The position numbers and the translations under genes are program-made. A stretch of 48,957 nucleotides of DNA, from assembly GCA_023435435.1 (NCBI GenBank), contig JAEYRW010000008.1, positions 1-48,957 on the forward strand, in the 5' to 3' direction. Shown here in pieces: positions 7,490-15,787 of this stretch (positions are counted from its first letter, which is position 1; each line of letters opens with the position of its first letter). The notes beneath the pieces were generated by a model, which was not told the DNA's origin, did no database searches, and saw only the letters and a program-made list of their open reading frames with translations. This stretch comes from Bacillota bacterium (lineage in GTDB: Bacteria; Bacillota; Clostridia; Christensenellales; Aristaeellaceae).

Positions 7490-7690
7490 TTCCCGCTCTC
7501 TTTTTTGGGGCGGAAACGCCAGCAGGATGACGCTTCAGACCATGAACGCGAACGGCAGAAAGCCCGTGCCGATCCGGATGCCCATGAGCGCGCCGACGCT
7601 CCGGGTCTCCGCACTTGCCACGTAGCCGTAGGTGCGCAGGATCGCCATGAGCAGGGATGCCGGAAACGGGATGTATACATCTGTTCTGCT
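7490..7690 (-). pseudogene. Remnant of a GPH-family sugar:cation symporter C-terminus
   Basis: Read on the minus strand from about 7690, one frame gives a stretch like the last two membrane helices of glycoside-pentoside-hexuronide symporters: LLMAILRTYGYVASAE, then ALMGIRIGTGFLPFAFMV, an in-frame TGA at 7537-7535, then SVILLAF. There is no start codon, no N-terminal part, and the final helix is broken by the stop. I read this as a decayed transporter gene. The next gene, divergent to it, encodes an RpiR-type sugar-phosphate regulator, a common partner of such symporters. Confidence 0.55.
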
Positions 7691-8138
7691 TCGTCGGAAC
7701 GCACTGAATGCGCCGCGTTGATCGGCTGGCAGGCCCGACCGGTGCGAAAGCCGTTCACCGGAAATTGCGGCCAGGGGACGGCCTTTCTTTCGTTACCGCG
7801 CCGGGTTTCCTTGCCGGAAGACGCACAAAATTGCACGGAAAATCCGGCAATCCGCCATTCCCTGCCACACACATAAATCACAGCACCGCGCGCCGTTTAT
7901 GCATAATAGTTTCATTTATGCACAATTATTCGTCCATGACGAGCGAGCATTCCGGTTCGTTTTATAAATATACCTGAAACGACGCGGTGCGAGTGCGCTT
8001 TTTGTCCCTTCAACGCCTATGCAAAACATGCATTTTCGCATTTATTCATTTGACAGAATGCAATCTGCATGCTACCATTGAAAACAATATTTCATCCATC
8101 CAAATGATGAAACAGATGATCCGAAAGGGGGAGTGGAA
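7691..8138. other. Intergenic region with repeated ATGCA elements before the RpiR gene
   Basis: The left half (7691-7880) shows no convincing coding. The right half is AT-rich and holds four similar elements: TTATGCATAA (7897-7906), TTATGCACAA (7916-7925), ATGCA-5-TGCAT (8019-8033) and ATGCA-ATC-TGCAT (8058-8070). The last lies inside the promoter spacer, so these are candidate operators for the RpiR regulator. Confidence 0.5.
8050..8078 (+). promoter_or_regulatory. Promoter of the RpiR/peptide operon
   Basis: Perfect TTGACA (8050-8055), 17-base spacer containing the inverted repeat ATGCA-ATC-TGCAT, then TACCAT (8073-8078) preceded by CATGC. A palindrome between -35 and -10 suggests repression at this site. 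Confidence 0.65.
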
Positions 8139-8942
8139 ATGACGGTGAGGGCGCAAATCGAAATCAGCTACCCCGCCCTTTCGCACTCGCATCAGAAAAT
8201 CGCGCGCTACATCAACGCGCATCACGATCAGCTGCTCTTTTCACCCCTCTCCGAGCTTGCCGAGAAGGTTGGCACGAGCCCGGCGACCATTGTCCGTTTT
8301 TGCCGCGCCATCGGCTTTGACGGCTACACGGATCTTCAGAAAAGCGTCCAGAGCGCGGCGGTTCTCACAAAGCCCGTTGAAAGGACGGCCCCTTCGGGCG
8401 AGGCGCAGGCGGCATGCGAACATCTGGCGGACATGTACCGGTGCATGGATGAGGCACAGCTCGCCCGGGTGTGCGAGACGATTCTTTCCGCAAAGGAAAT
8501 CCTGATCGTCGGCTACATGGATTCCTTCGGCGTGGCGGCGGAGCTGCTGCACCGGCTCTACGGCGTGCGCGACGGCGTGCATTTCAGCAGGTTCATCCAC
8601 GACTGGAACGAGATGCTCCGGCTCATGACCCCTGAAACGCTGGTGCTCGCCGTGTCCTTTGCGCCGCACTACGTCTACACGCACACCTGCGTTCAGACTG
8701 CCAGGGAGCGGGGCAGCAGTGTGATTCTGTTCACAGACGGCGTCCTCAACCCCTTCTCGGGCTGCGCGGACGAAACGTTGGCGTTTGAGCTTCGCCGAAG
8801 CTGTCGGGAGCAGGGGCACGCCCAGCTCGACGTAAGCCCGGTGTTCGCCTACATTCAATCCCTGTCATGCTTCATGGCGACGCATTACGCGGACAGGCTT
8901 CTCGCGGCCAATCGCTACGACGAGCCTTTCCTCGCCGAATGA
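8139..8942 (+). CDS. RpiR/MurR family transcriptional regulator (HTH + SIS)
   Basis: 267-residue regulator: an N-terminal HTH_6 domain (about residues 1-75, helix-turn-helix around LAEKVGTSPATIVRFCRAIG) and a C-terminal SIS domain (about 105-235), which in this family binds phosphorylated sugars or amino sugars. ATG 8139 follows AAAGGGGGAG at proper distance; a GTG two codons earlier is too near that site. Its stop overlaps the next start (ATGA), so it is the first gene of the long peptide operon and likely controls it from the palindrome in its own promoter. The ligand is unknown. The SIS domain has the usual VGYMDSFGVA loop but several substitutions relative to sugar-phosphate binders. Confidence 0.88.
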   Translation: MTVRAQIEISYPALSHSHQKIARYINAHHDQLLFSPLSELAEKVGTSPATIVRFCRAIGFDGYTDLQKSVQSAAVLTKPVERTAPSGEAQAACEHLADMYRCMDEAQLARVCETILSAKEILIVGYMDSFGVAAELLHRLYGVRDGVHFSRFIHDWNEMLRLMTPETLVLAVSFAPHYVYTHTCVQTARERGSSVILFTDGVLNPFSGCADETLAFELRRSCREQGHAQLDVSPVFAYIQSLSCFMATHYADRLLAANRYDEPFLAE

Positions 8943-10297
8943 GCGCGAAGCGCGCTGCCGCCATCGACATGACGGCGGGCAAAAGTCTGCCCCTGATGCT
9001 GCGCTTCTCCCTCCCCATCCTGCTGGGAAACCTGTTTCAGCAGCTTTACACCGTGGTCGACGGCATCGTTGTGGGAAAGAGCGTGAGCACGGCGGCCCTT
9101 GCCGCCGTGGGGGTAGGCTTCCCCATCACCTACATGCTCACCTCCGTCTTTCTGGGGATCGGGCTGGGCGCTTCGGTGCTGGTCAGCCAGTTCTTTGGAA
9201 AAAGAGACATGGAGAAGGTGCGCGCGACCCTCTCGACCATGAACGCGTTCCTTTTGATCATCGCCGTGCCGGTGACGCTGCTGGGCATCTTCACCATCGA
9301 CCCGCTCCTGTCTCTGCTGCGCACGGACGCGGAGATTTTCGCGGACGCAAAGCGCTACATGGTCATCTACTATCTGGGCATGCTGCCGCAGTTCGGCTAC
9401 AACGTCAACGCCAATGTGATGCAGGGCATCGGCGACAGCCGCACGCCGCTTGTCATTCTGATTGATTCGAGCGTCCTGCACATTCTGCTGGCGGTGCTGC
9501 TCGTGCCGGTGCTCGGCTTCGGGGTGGCGGGCGTGGCATGGTCCACGGTGGCCGCGCAGGCGTTCAGCTGGCTTCTGAGCATCTTCCTCATCCGGCGCAA
9601 ATACCCGGATGTGGGCGCGGCGTTCCGGCGCTTCGGCATCCAAAAGGACCTGTTTGTCCAGTCCCTGAAGGTGGGCGTGCCCATCGGCATCCAAAGCGCG
9701 CTGTTCGCGGTGGGGATGATGGTGATGCAGCCCCTCATCAACGGCTACGGCAAGGTGTTCATCGCGGGCTACAACGCCGCGGTGAAGGTGGACGGTTTCA
9801 TCTTCATGCCGGTAACCAGCCTCGCGGCCGCCGTCACCACGTTCGTGGGGCAGAACATCGGCGCGCAAAAGCTCGACCGCGTCCGTGCGGGCACCCGCGC
9901 CGCGATGGTTCTCGCGCTGGGGCTTTGCGCCTTGCTGTGCGCGGCGGTGATCCCCCTGCGCACGCCGCTTATGGGGATGTTCACAGACGATCTGGGGGTG
10001 GTGAGCGCGGGCAACGCGTACCTCGTGCGGGTGATCCCGCTGTACGTGATCTCGACGCTTCAGTACATGTACATCGGCGTACTGCGCGGCGCGGGCCAGA
10101 CGCTCATCCCCACCGTCGCGACGCTTTTGAGCCTGTGGCTCGCCCGGGTACCCGCCGCGTACCTGCTTACCCGGTTTTACGGCCCCAACAACATGCACTG
10201 GTGCTATGCCATCGGCTGGGCGGTGGGACTTTTGATCCTGATCCCCTACCATCGGTGGGGCAAGTGGAAAAAGGGCCTGATCACAGACAGGCGATGA
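8939..10297 (+). CDS. MATE family efflux transporter
   Basis: 452-residue inner-membrane antiporter with twelve predicted helices in two homologous halves. The N-terminus shows the MATE stretch RFSLPILLGNLFQQLYTVVD and later VGFPITYMLTS, GIGLGASVLVSQ; the second half begins near residue 240 with SLKVGVPIGIQSALFAVG. The start ATG lies in an ATGA overlap with the RpiR gene, so the two are translationally coupled. Families of this type export drugs or metabolites using Na+ or H+. Its place at the head of a peptide-import operon suggests it removes a toxic peptide or a breakdown product, but this is only inference. Confidence 0.9.
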   Translation: MSAKRAAAIDMTAGKSLPLMLRFSLPILLGNLFQQLYTVVDGIVVGKSVSTAALAAVGVGFPITYMLTSVFLGIGLGASVLVSQFFGKRDMEKVRATLSTMNAFLLIIAVPVTLLGIFTIDPLLSLLRTDAEIFADAKRYMVIYYLGMLPQFGYNVNANVMQGIGDSRTPLVILIDSSVLHILLAVLLVPVLGFGVAGVAWSTVAAQAFSWLLSIFLIRRKYPDVGAAFRRFGIQKDLFVQSLKVGVPIGIQSALFAVGMMVMQPLINGYGKVFIAGYNAAVKVDGFIFMPVTSLAAAVTTFVGQNIGAQKLDRVRAGTRAAMVLALGLCALLCAAVIPLRTPLMGMFTDDLGVVSAGNAYLVRVIPLYVISTLQYMYIGVLRGAGQTLIPTVATLLSLWLARVPAAYLLTRFYGPNNMHWCYAIGWAVGLLILIPYHRWGKWKKGLITDRR

Positions 10298-10316
10298 CGA
10301 AAACGGAGGAAGACTC

Positions 10317-11291
10317 ATGCGACAATACCTCGGCAAGCGGACCATTACCGCCGTCATCTGCGTAATGCTGGTTCTGGTCATCAATTTTGCGCTGATCCGC
10401 CTGGCGCCGGGCAATCCCGCGCGGCTTCTGGTGGGTACGGAAACGCCGAGCGAGGAACAAGTTCAGCTGATTACCGAAAAATACGGGCTGGACAAGCCCC
10501 TGCCGGTCCAGTTTCTGCGGTACGCAGGCAACCTCCTGCACGGCGACATGGGCGTTTCCTACTATACAAACGAGCCGGTTTCGACCCTCATCGCCCAGCG
10601 CCTGGGGAACACCGCGCTTCTGACGCTCACCTCCCTCGCCCTCGCGGTGATGCTGGGCATCCTCATGAGCATCGCGTGCGTGCGCCGGGTGGGCGGAAAG
10701 CTCGACAACGCCCTGACCGGAATTACCTATTTTTTCGATTCGTTCCCGAGCTTCTGGCTGGGGCTCATGCTGATGCTGGTGTTCGCCTCGGTTTTGAAGC
10801 TTCTCCCCTACTCCGGCATGATCGACGTGCGCCAGAGCTATAAGGGCTTCCGGCACGTGCTGGACGTTGCGCGGCACATGGTTCTGCCGGTGACGACGCT
10901 GACGGTGCTCGAGCTTCCCTACTTTTTCCGCATCTCCCGCTCCGGCATGATCCAGACTTTGGGCGAGGACTTCATCGCGACGCTGCGCGCCACCGGCATG
11001 CGGGAGGGCAGAATCTTCCGCAAATACGTATTCCGCAACGCCATCCTCCCCACCGTCACCGCCGTGAGCATCTTCATGGCCTACGCCGTGACGGGCTCGG
11101 CGCTGGTGGAAATTGTGTTCTCCTGGCCGGGCATGGGCAGCTACATCATGACATCCATCTCCCGCAGGGATTATCCGGTTTTGATGGGCATTTACCTGAT
11201 GCTCAGCCTGTCGGTTGCCGTGGTGATGATCGCGGTGGATCTTCTCTACGCCATGCTCGACCCGCGCGTTTCCCACAGGCGCACCGCATAA
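10317..11291 (+). CDS. dppB: Dipeptide/oligopeptide ABC transporter permease (DppB-like)
   Basis: 324-residue permease of the DppB/OppB type. It starts with the typical first helix and RLAPGNPARLLVG, has the GLDKPLPVQFLRY segment of the large periplasmic part, and carries the EAA loop (RATGMREGRIFRKYVFRNAILP) that docks on the ATPase. About six membrane helices. ATG follows ACGGAGGA. It begins the transport part of the operon, 19 bases after the MATE gene, and works with the DppC, DppD, DppF and binding-protein genes that follow. Confidence 0.92.
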   Translation: MRQYLGKRTITAVICVMLVLVINFALIRLAPGNPARLLVGTETPSEEQVQLITEKYGLDKPLPVQFLRYAGNLLHGDMGVSYYTNEPVSTLIAQRLGNTALLTLTSLALAVMLGILMSIACVRRVGGKLDNALTGITYFFDSFPSFWLGLMLMLVFASVLKLLPYSGMIDVRQSYKGFRHVLDVARHMVLPVTTLTVLELPYFFRISRSGMIQTLGEDFIATLRATGMREGRIFRKYVFRNAILPTVTAVSIFMAYAVTGSALVEIVFSWPGMGSYIMTSISRRDYPVLMGIYLMLSLSVAVVMIAVDLLYAMLDPRVSHRRTA

Positions 11292-11304
11292 AGGAGGAAA
11301 AGAG

Positions 11305-12132
11305 ATGAACGTAAGGCAATTCATCCGGCGCAACAGGCGGCTGTGCCTGGGCATCGCCATGCTTTCGGTCCTCCTTTTCGTGGCGCTGTTCGCGCCCGTT
11401 CTTTCGCCCCACGACCCCAACGCCATTTCAACCGACATGGTCGTGGCCCCGGACGCGCGCTATCCCCTGGGCACCGACGGACTGGGCCGCGACGTGCTCT
11501 CCATCCTTTTGTACGGAAGCCGCACCTCCCTCATGGTGGGCGTCACCGCGGCGATGCTCGCAGCGGTCGTCGGGACCATGATCGGCGTTCTGGCAGGCTA
11601 CTTTGGCGGAAAGGTGGACACCGTCATCGGCGAGTTCATCAACGCGTTCATGATGATGCCCACGTTCTTCCTCATCCTCATCGTCATCGCGCTGTTCGGC
11701 TCGGGCATGGGCAAGGTGATGGTGGTGATCGGCCTCACCAGCTGGACGGGCAACGCCAAGATCATGCGCGCCCAGGCCATGAGCCTGCGCGCCCGCACGT
11801 TCGTGCGCGCCGCCGAGGCGGTGGGCGAAAGCCGGCTGTCCATCATGTTTTCCCACATCATTCCCAACGGCATCTTCCCCATCGTGGCGAATACCACCAT
11901 GGGTGTGTGCGCCGCCATCATGACCGAATCGAGCCTCTCGTTTCTGGGCCTTGGCGATCCCAACGTGGTGAGCTGGGGCCAGCTCATCTTCAACGGCAAG
12001 GCGTACATCACCAGCGGCTGGTGGATGTGCGTGTTCGGGGGCATCGCCATTGTGTACACGGTCATCGCCTTCTTCATGATTGGCGAGGGTCTGAATCTTT
12101 TGATGAACCCCAAGCTGCGCAGCGTGGGATAG
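11305..12132 (+). CDS. dppC: Dipeptide/oligopeptide ABC transporter permease (DppC-like)
   Basis: 275-residue second permease. The N-terminal helix is followed by APVLSPHDPNAI and the signature GTDGLGRDVLSILLYGSR of DppC/OppC proteins; the EAA loop is RAAEAVGESRLSIMFSHIIPN. The C-terminal stretch ESSLSFLGLGDPNVVSWG is family-typical. AAAGGAGG stands ahead of the ATG, 13 bases downstream of dppB. Forms the membrane channel with DppB. Confidence 0.93.
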   Translation: MNVRQFIRRNRRLCLGIAMLSVLLFVALFAPVLSPHDPNAISTDMVVAPDARYPLGTDGLGRDVLSILLYGSRTSLMVGVTAAMLAAVVGTMIGVLAGYFGGKVDTVIGEFINAFMMMPTFFLILIVIALFGSGMGKVMVVIGLTSWTGNAKIMRAQAMSLRARTFVRAAEAVGESRLSIMFSHIIPNGIFPIVANTTMGVCAAIMTESSLSFLGLGDPNVVSWGQLIFNGKAYITSGWWMCVFGGIAIVYTVIAFFMIGEGLNLLMNPKLRSVG

Positions 12133-12140
12133 GAGTTCAT

Positions 12141-13109
12141 ATGTCGCTTCTTTCATTCGAAAATGTTTCCGTCACCTATGACGACGGGCGCCCCCTCTAC
12201 GCCGTGCGCGGCGCGAGCTTCGACGTGCTCGAAGGCCGTTCCGTGGGCGTGGTGGGCGAATCCGGCAGCGGAAAAAGCACGCTGATGCACGCGGCGCTGC
12301 GGATTATAAATCCCCGGGTGGCGCGGGTATCGGGGCGGATCTTGCTCGACGGCGCGGACATCCTCCAAATGGACGCGGAAACGCTCCGCAACGCGCGCTG
12401 GAAAAAAATGGCCGTGGTCTTTCAAAAATCCATGAACGCGTTAAGCCCCGTGCACCGCGTGGGCACCTTCATGCAGGACGTGTACCGCGTGCACGCGCCG
12501 GAGGTCACCAAGGCCCAGGCGGCAAAGCGCGTGACGGAGCTCCTCGAGATGGTGAGCCTGCCTCCGCGCGTCTCGCGGCTCTACCCCCACGAGCTTTCGG
12601 GCGGCATGATGCAGCGCGTGAGCATCGCCCTGAGCCTGATCCACAACCCGCGGCTCCTGATCCTCGACGAGGCGACCACCGCGCTGGACGTGGTCACCCA
12701 GACCCAGATTCTGGAGGAAATGATGGCCCTGGAAAAAAAGCTGGGCCTCACCCGCGTCATGGTCACCCATGATATGTCCGTGGTGGCCTCCACCTGCCGC
12801 GAAGTGGCGGTTCTGTACGCGGGCAAGCTCGTGGAATACGGGCCTGTGGAGACCGCTCTGGTGGCGCCATCCCATCCCTATACCAGGTGCATGCTGGCGA
12901 GCTTTCCGGACATGCGCGCGCCGGAGGGTGCCCAGCTTCGGAGCATCCCCGGCGCGCTGCCCGATTTGCGCGTGCCACCCGCGGGCTGCGTGTTTGCCCC
13001 GCGCTGCCCCGAGGCCATGCCCGTCTGCCGGGCACGGGAACCGGAAACCCGCACCCTGGGCGCGCGCCACTTCGCCGCCTGTCATCTCATCGGGGAGGAC
13101 GCCATATGA
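12141..13109 (+). CDS. dppD: Dipeptide/oligopeptide ABC transporter ATPase (DppD-like)
   Basis: 322-residue ATPase. Walker A is GESGSGKST (about residue 37), Q-loop in VVFQKSMNALSP, signature LSGGMMQR, Walker B LLILDEATTALD and the switch histidine in VTHDMS. The C-terminal oligo_HPY extension holds the four-cysteine pattern CVFAPRCPEAMPVC...AAC, which in related proteins can bind an iron-sulfur cluster. Start ATG is preceded by TAGGAG; it overlaps dppF by ATGA. It energises peptide import together with DppF. Confidence 0.92.
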   Translation: MSLLSFENVSVTYDDGRPLYAVRGASFDVLEGRSVGVVGESGSGKSTLMHAALRIINPRVARVSGRILLDGADILQMDAETLRNARWKKMAVVFQKSMNALSPVHRVGTFMQDVYRVHAPEVTKAQAAKRVTELLEMVSLPPRVSRLYPHELSGGMMQRVSIALSLIHNPRLLILDEATTALDVVTQTQILEEMMALEKKLGLTRVMVTHDMSVVASTCREVAVLYAGKLVEYGPVETALVAPSHPYTRCMLASFPDMRAPEGAQLRSIPGALPDLRVPPAGCVFAPRCPEAMPVCRAREPETRTLGARHFAACHLIGEDAI

Positions 13110-14080
13110 ACGCAAAAACGGACGTCGTTCTCGAATCCATCGGCGTAACGAAGCATTACGCGAAGAACAATGCCGCGGTCAAATCGGTGGACGGGGTCGA
13201 TCTCGCCCTGCGGCGGGGCAAGGTGTTGGGCATTTTGGGGGAAACCGGCTGCGGCAAGAGCACCCTTGGGCGCGTGCTTTCCGGGCTCGAACCCCCTACC
13301 TCGGGAAGCGTTCAGCTGGAGGGCCAAGCCCTTTCCGCCCTTGACCGCCATGACCGGAAGGCCGTCCGGCGCAGGATGCAGATGGTCTTTCAGAACCCCT
13401 TCGACGCCTTCGACCCCCGGCACAAAATCGAGCGCGTGCTGACGGGCACGCTGAAGCTCCACGGCATCGGCGAAAGCCGCGCGGCGCGGCGCGCGCTTTC
13501 ATCGAAAGCGCTGGAAAGCGCGGGACTGCGCCCGGCGGAAAATTATCTGCGCCGCTATCCAAACGAGCTCTCGGGCGGCCAGCTTCAGAGAATCGCCATC
13601 CTGCGCTCCATGCTTCTGAACCCCTCCGTGATCGTAGCGGACGAGCCGGTGTCCATGCTCGACGTATCCGTGCGCGCGGACATCATCAACATGCTGGGCA
13701 GACTGGCCCACGAGGGGGACGCCGCCGTTCTGTTTATCAGCCACGACATCTCCACCGCCCGCTACATCTGCGATTCCATCGCCGTGATGTATCTGGGGCG
13801 GATCGTGGAGATCGGCCCGGCGCGTGCGATTCTGGACGATCCCAGACACCCCTACACCCGCGCGCTCATTTCAAACTGCCCCAGCTCCGACCCCCGCGCG
13901 GCGTTTACGCCCGTCAGGCTCCGGGGAGAGCCGCCTTCCCCCATGAACCGGACGGACGGCTGCGCTTTTTTCCCGCGCTGTCCCGAAGCCGTCCCAGCCT
14001 GCGCCGCCACCCCCCAGAAGCTCGCGTCCCTGGGCGATGACCGCGAAGCGCGCTGCATGCGCGTCGCCGAAATGCGTTGA
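13106..14080 (+). CDS. dppF: Dipeptide/oligopeptide ABC transporter ATPase (DppF-like)
   Basis: 324-residue partner ATPase: Walker A GETGCGKST, signature LSGGQLQR, Walker B VIVADEPVSMLD, switch histidine in ISHDIS, and a C-terminal oligo_HPY region with CAFFPRCPEAVPAC and a last cysteine near the end. Start ATG lies in an ATGA overlap with dppD after GGGGAGGA. Usual length for DppF/OppF. Forms the heterodimeric motor with DppD. Confidence 0.92.
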   Translation: MNAKTDVVLESIGVTKHYAKNNAAVKSVDGVDLALRRGKVLGILGETGCGKSTLGRVLSGLEPPTSGSVQLEGQALSALDRHDRKAVRRRMQMVFQNPFDAFDPRHKIERVLTGTLKLHGIGESRAARRALSSKALESAGLRPAENYLRRYPNELSGGQLQRIAILRSMLLNPSVIVADEPVSMLDVSVRADIINMLGRLAHEGDAAVLFISHDISTARYICDSIAVMYLGRIVEIGPARAILDDPRHPYTRALISNCPSSDPRAAFTPVRLRGEPPSPMNRTDGCAFFPRCPEAVPACAATPQKLASLGDDREARCMRVAEMR

Positions 14081-14146
14081 TTTGCCGCCTCCCGCATGCG
14101 TGCGGCGGAGATCATAGATCAAACGGAGGAGAAGGGAGACCCCCAC

Positions 14147-15718
14147 ATGAAAAGCAAAAGAGCCCTGTCCATGCTCCTGGCGCTCGCCCTGTGCCTCGTT
14201 TTCCCGCTGTCGGCCGCGGCAAGCGGCACGGAAGACGTGAAAACGGGCGGCACGCTGCTCATGTCCCTCGGGACGGAGCCGACCAACCTGAACCCCGACG
14301 GCAACTACGACGCCAACAACGGCTATATCATCCAGAACCTCTTCAACCGGCTCATAAAATTGAACAGCATGCAGGAGGTTCTTCCGGACCTCGCACAGAG
14401 CTATGAAGTGGCGGCGGACGGGCTTTCCTACACCTTTCACCTCTACGAGAACGTGTCCTTCTCGGACGGCGTGAAGATGACCTCCGACGACGTGAAGTTC
14501 ACCTTCGAGTACATTCAGGAGAAGCAGACTTTCGCCTCCTACGTCATGGCCCACGTCGCCTCCGTGGAATGCCCGGACGAGAATACGGTGGTGTTCAACA
14601 TGAGCGAAGTCGACGCGGCGTTCCTCTACAACCTCGCGTACCAGGGCACGTTCGTTTTGCCCCGCCACGTGTACGAGGGCAAGGACTGGATGGGCGCGGA
14701 CGCGCTGCAAACCCCCGTGGGCACCGGCCCATTCGTGTATGACAGCTGGGACAAGGGCACCCGCATCGTGCTCACCCGCAACGACAATTACTTCATGGGC
14801 CCGGACGTCCCGTACCTCGACCAGGTCATTTTCGCCTTCGTCGCCGACGCGACCACCGCGAAGGTTGCCTTCCTCGCGGGCGAATACGACATTCTGGGCG
14901 TGTTCTCCTCCACCGACTACAACGAAATGCGGGCAAACCCCAGCATCGTGATGGAAGTCAACATCTATCCCAGCCGCTTCATCGTCGAATTCAACATGGC
15001 CCAGGCGCCCTTTGACGATCTGAAGCTGCGGCAGGCGGTCTCCATGGCCATCGACCGCGACGAGATGATGTCCATCGCGCTCAAGGAAGTCGGCCTCAAG
15101 GCGGATCACTTCCTGAGCCCGCTGTTCGGCTGGGCGGTGGACGATTCCGTCACCGTCCCGGGTTATGATCTGGAAGCCGCCCAGGCGCTGATGGCGGAGT
15201 CCGGCCTCGAGAAGGACGCGGACGGCTACTACCTCCACGTTTCGCTGGACACCATGAACTACTCGCCCTTCCCGGATCTGGCGCAGGTGCTCAAAAGCCA
15301 GCTCGAGAAGATCGGTATCGACGTCACCATCAATATGCTTGAGTACGCGTCCTTCGACGAGAAGGTCGTCAAGAACAAGGACTTCGCGCTGGGCCTCACC
15401 AGCGACTATCAGGGCCCCGAGGTCTCGGCCATCGGCAATTCCGTGTCCTCCGCCGGCTACATGAACTGCACGGGCTATTCCAATCCCGAGGTCGACAAGC
15501 TGCTGGCGGAGGCGCTCAACCTCGCGTCCTTCGAGGAGCGCGCGCCCCTCTACAAACAGGTGCAGGCTTACATGGCGGCAGACCTTCCTTACACCGTGCT
15601 CTCCGAGTGGATCGGCTACTATCCGCACTGGGACTACGTGAAGGGCCATCCCGGCAGCGAGGAAGCCAACGCAAAGACCGGCTACGGCGAATTTACCTAC
15701 GTCTGGCTGGACAAGTAA
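14147..15718 (+). CDS. dppA: Peptide-binding protein of the ABC importer (SBP_bac_5)
   Basis: 523-residue extracellular solute-binding protein, family 5. Signal peptide of about 23 residues ends in SAAASG with no lipobox cysteine, so it is predicted to be released rather than lipid-anchored. The mature start GGTLLMSLGTEPTNLNPDG, the internal DGLSYTFHLYENVSFSDG and the later KLRQAVSMAIDRDEM are hallmarks of DppA/OppA. AAGGGAG precedes the ATG. It follows the ATPases by 66 bases and is followed by a stable hairpin, a common arrangement for over-expression of the binding protein. Peptides are the likely ligand given the peptidases behind it; nickel or sugars are less likely. Confidence 0.9.
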   Translation: MKSKRALSMLLALALCLVFPLSAAASGTEDVKTGGTLLMSLGTEPTNLNPDGNYDANNGYIIQNLFNRLIKLNSMQEVLPDLAQSYEVAADGLSYTFHLYENVSFSDGVKMTSDDVKFTFEYIQEKQTFASYVMAHVASVECPDENTVVFNMSEVDAAFLYNLAYQGTFVLPRHVYEGKDWMGADALQTPVGTGPFVYDSWDKGTRIVLTRNDNYFMGPDVPYLDQVIFAFVADATTAKVAFLAGEYDILGVFSSTDYNEMRANPSIVMEVNIYPSRFIVEFNMAQAPFDDLKLRQAVSMAIDRDEMMSIALKEVGLKADHFLSPLFGWAVDDSVTVPGYDLEAAQALMAESGLEKDADGYYLHVSLDTMNYSPFPDLAQVLKSQLEKIGIDVTINMLEYASFDEKVVKNKDFALGLTSDYQGPEVSAIGNSVSSAGYMNCTGYSNPEVDKLLAEALNLASFEERAPLYKQVQAYMAADLPYTVLSEWIGYYPHWDYVKGHPGSEEANAKTGYGEFTYVWLDK

Positions 15719-15728
15719 TCCTTCCATC

Positions 15729-15762
15729 GGCCCGCGTTTCCCCTCGCGCGGAAGCGCGGGCC
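15729..15762 (+). other. Intercistronic hairpin after the peptide-binding gene
   Basis: GGCCCGCGTTTC and GAAGCGCGGGCC form a 12-bp stem (one G-U pair) with a 10-base loop. No T-run follows, so it probably protects the upstream mRNA end or attenuates partly rather than ending transcription. Confidence 0.5.
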
Positions 15763-15787
15763 CCATTCTGATGAGCGCAGGTGCAAA

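Noticed and set aside
7411..7881. Minus-strand frame of 156 codons upstream of the RpiR gene
   Set aside because: Unnatural Trp/Arg/Cys-rich product; the meaningful symporter-like fragment is in a different frame.
8915..10414. Open frame of 499 codons on the minus strand opposite the MATE gene
   Set aside because: His- and Arg-rich mirror of a membrane protein; no domain and no ribosome site.
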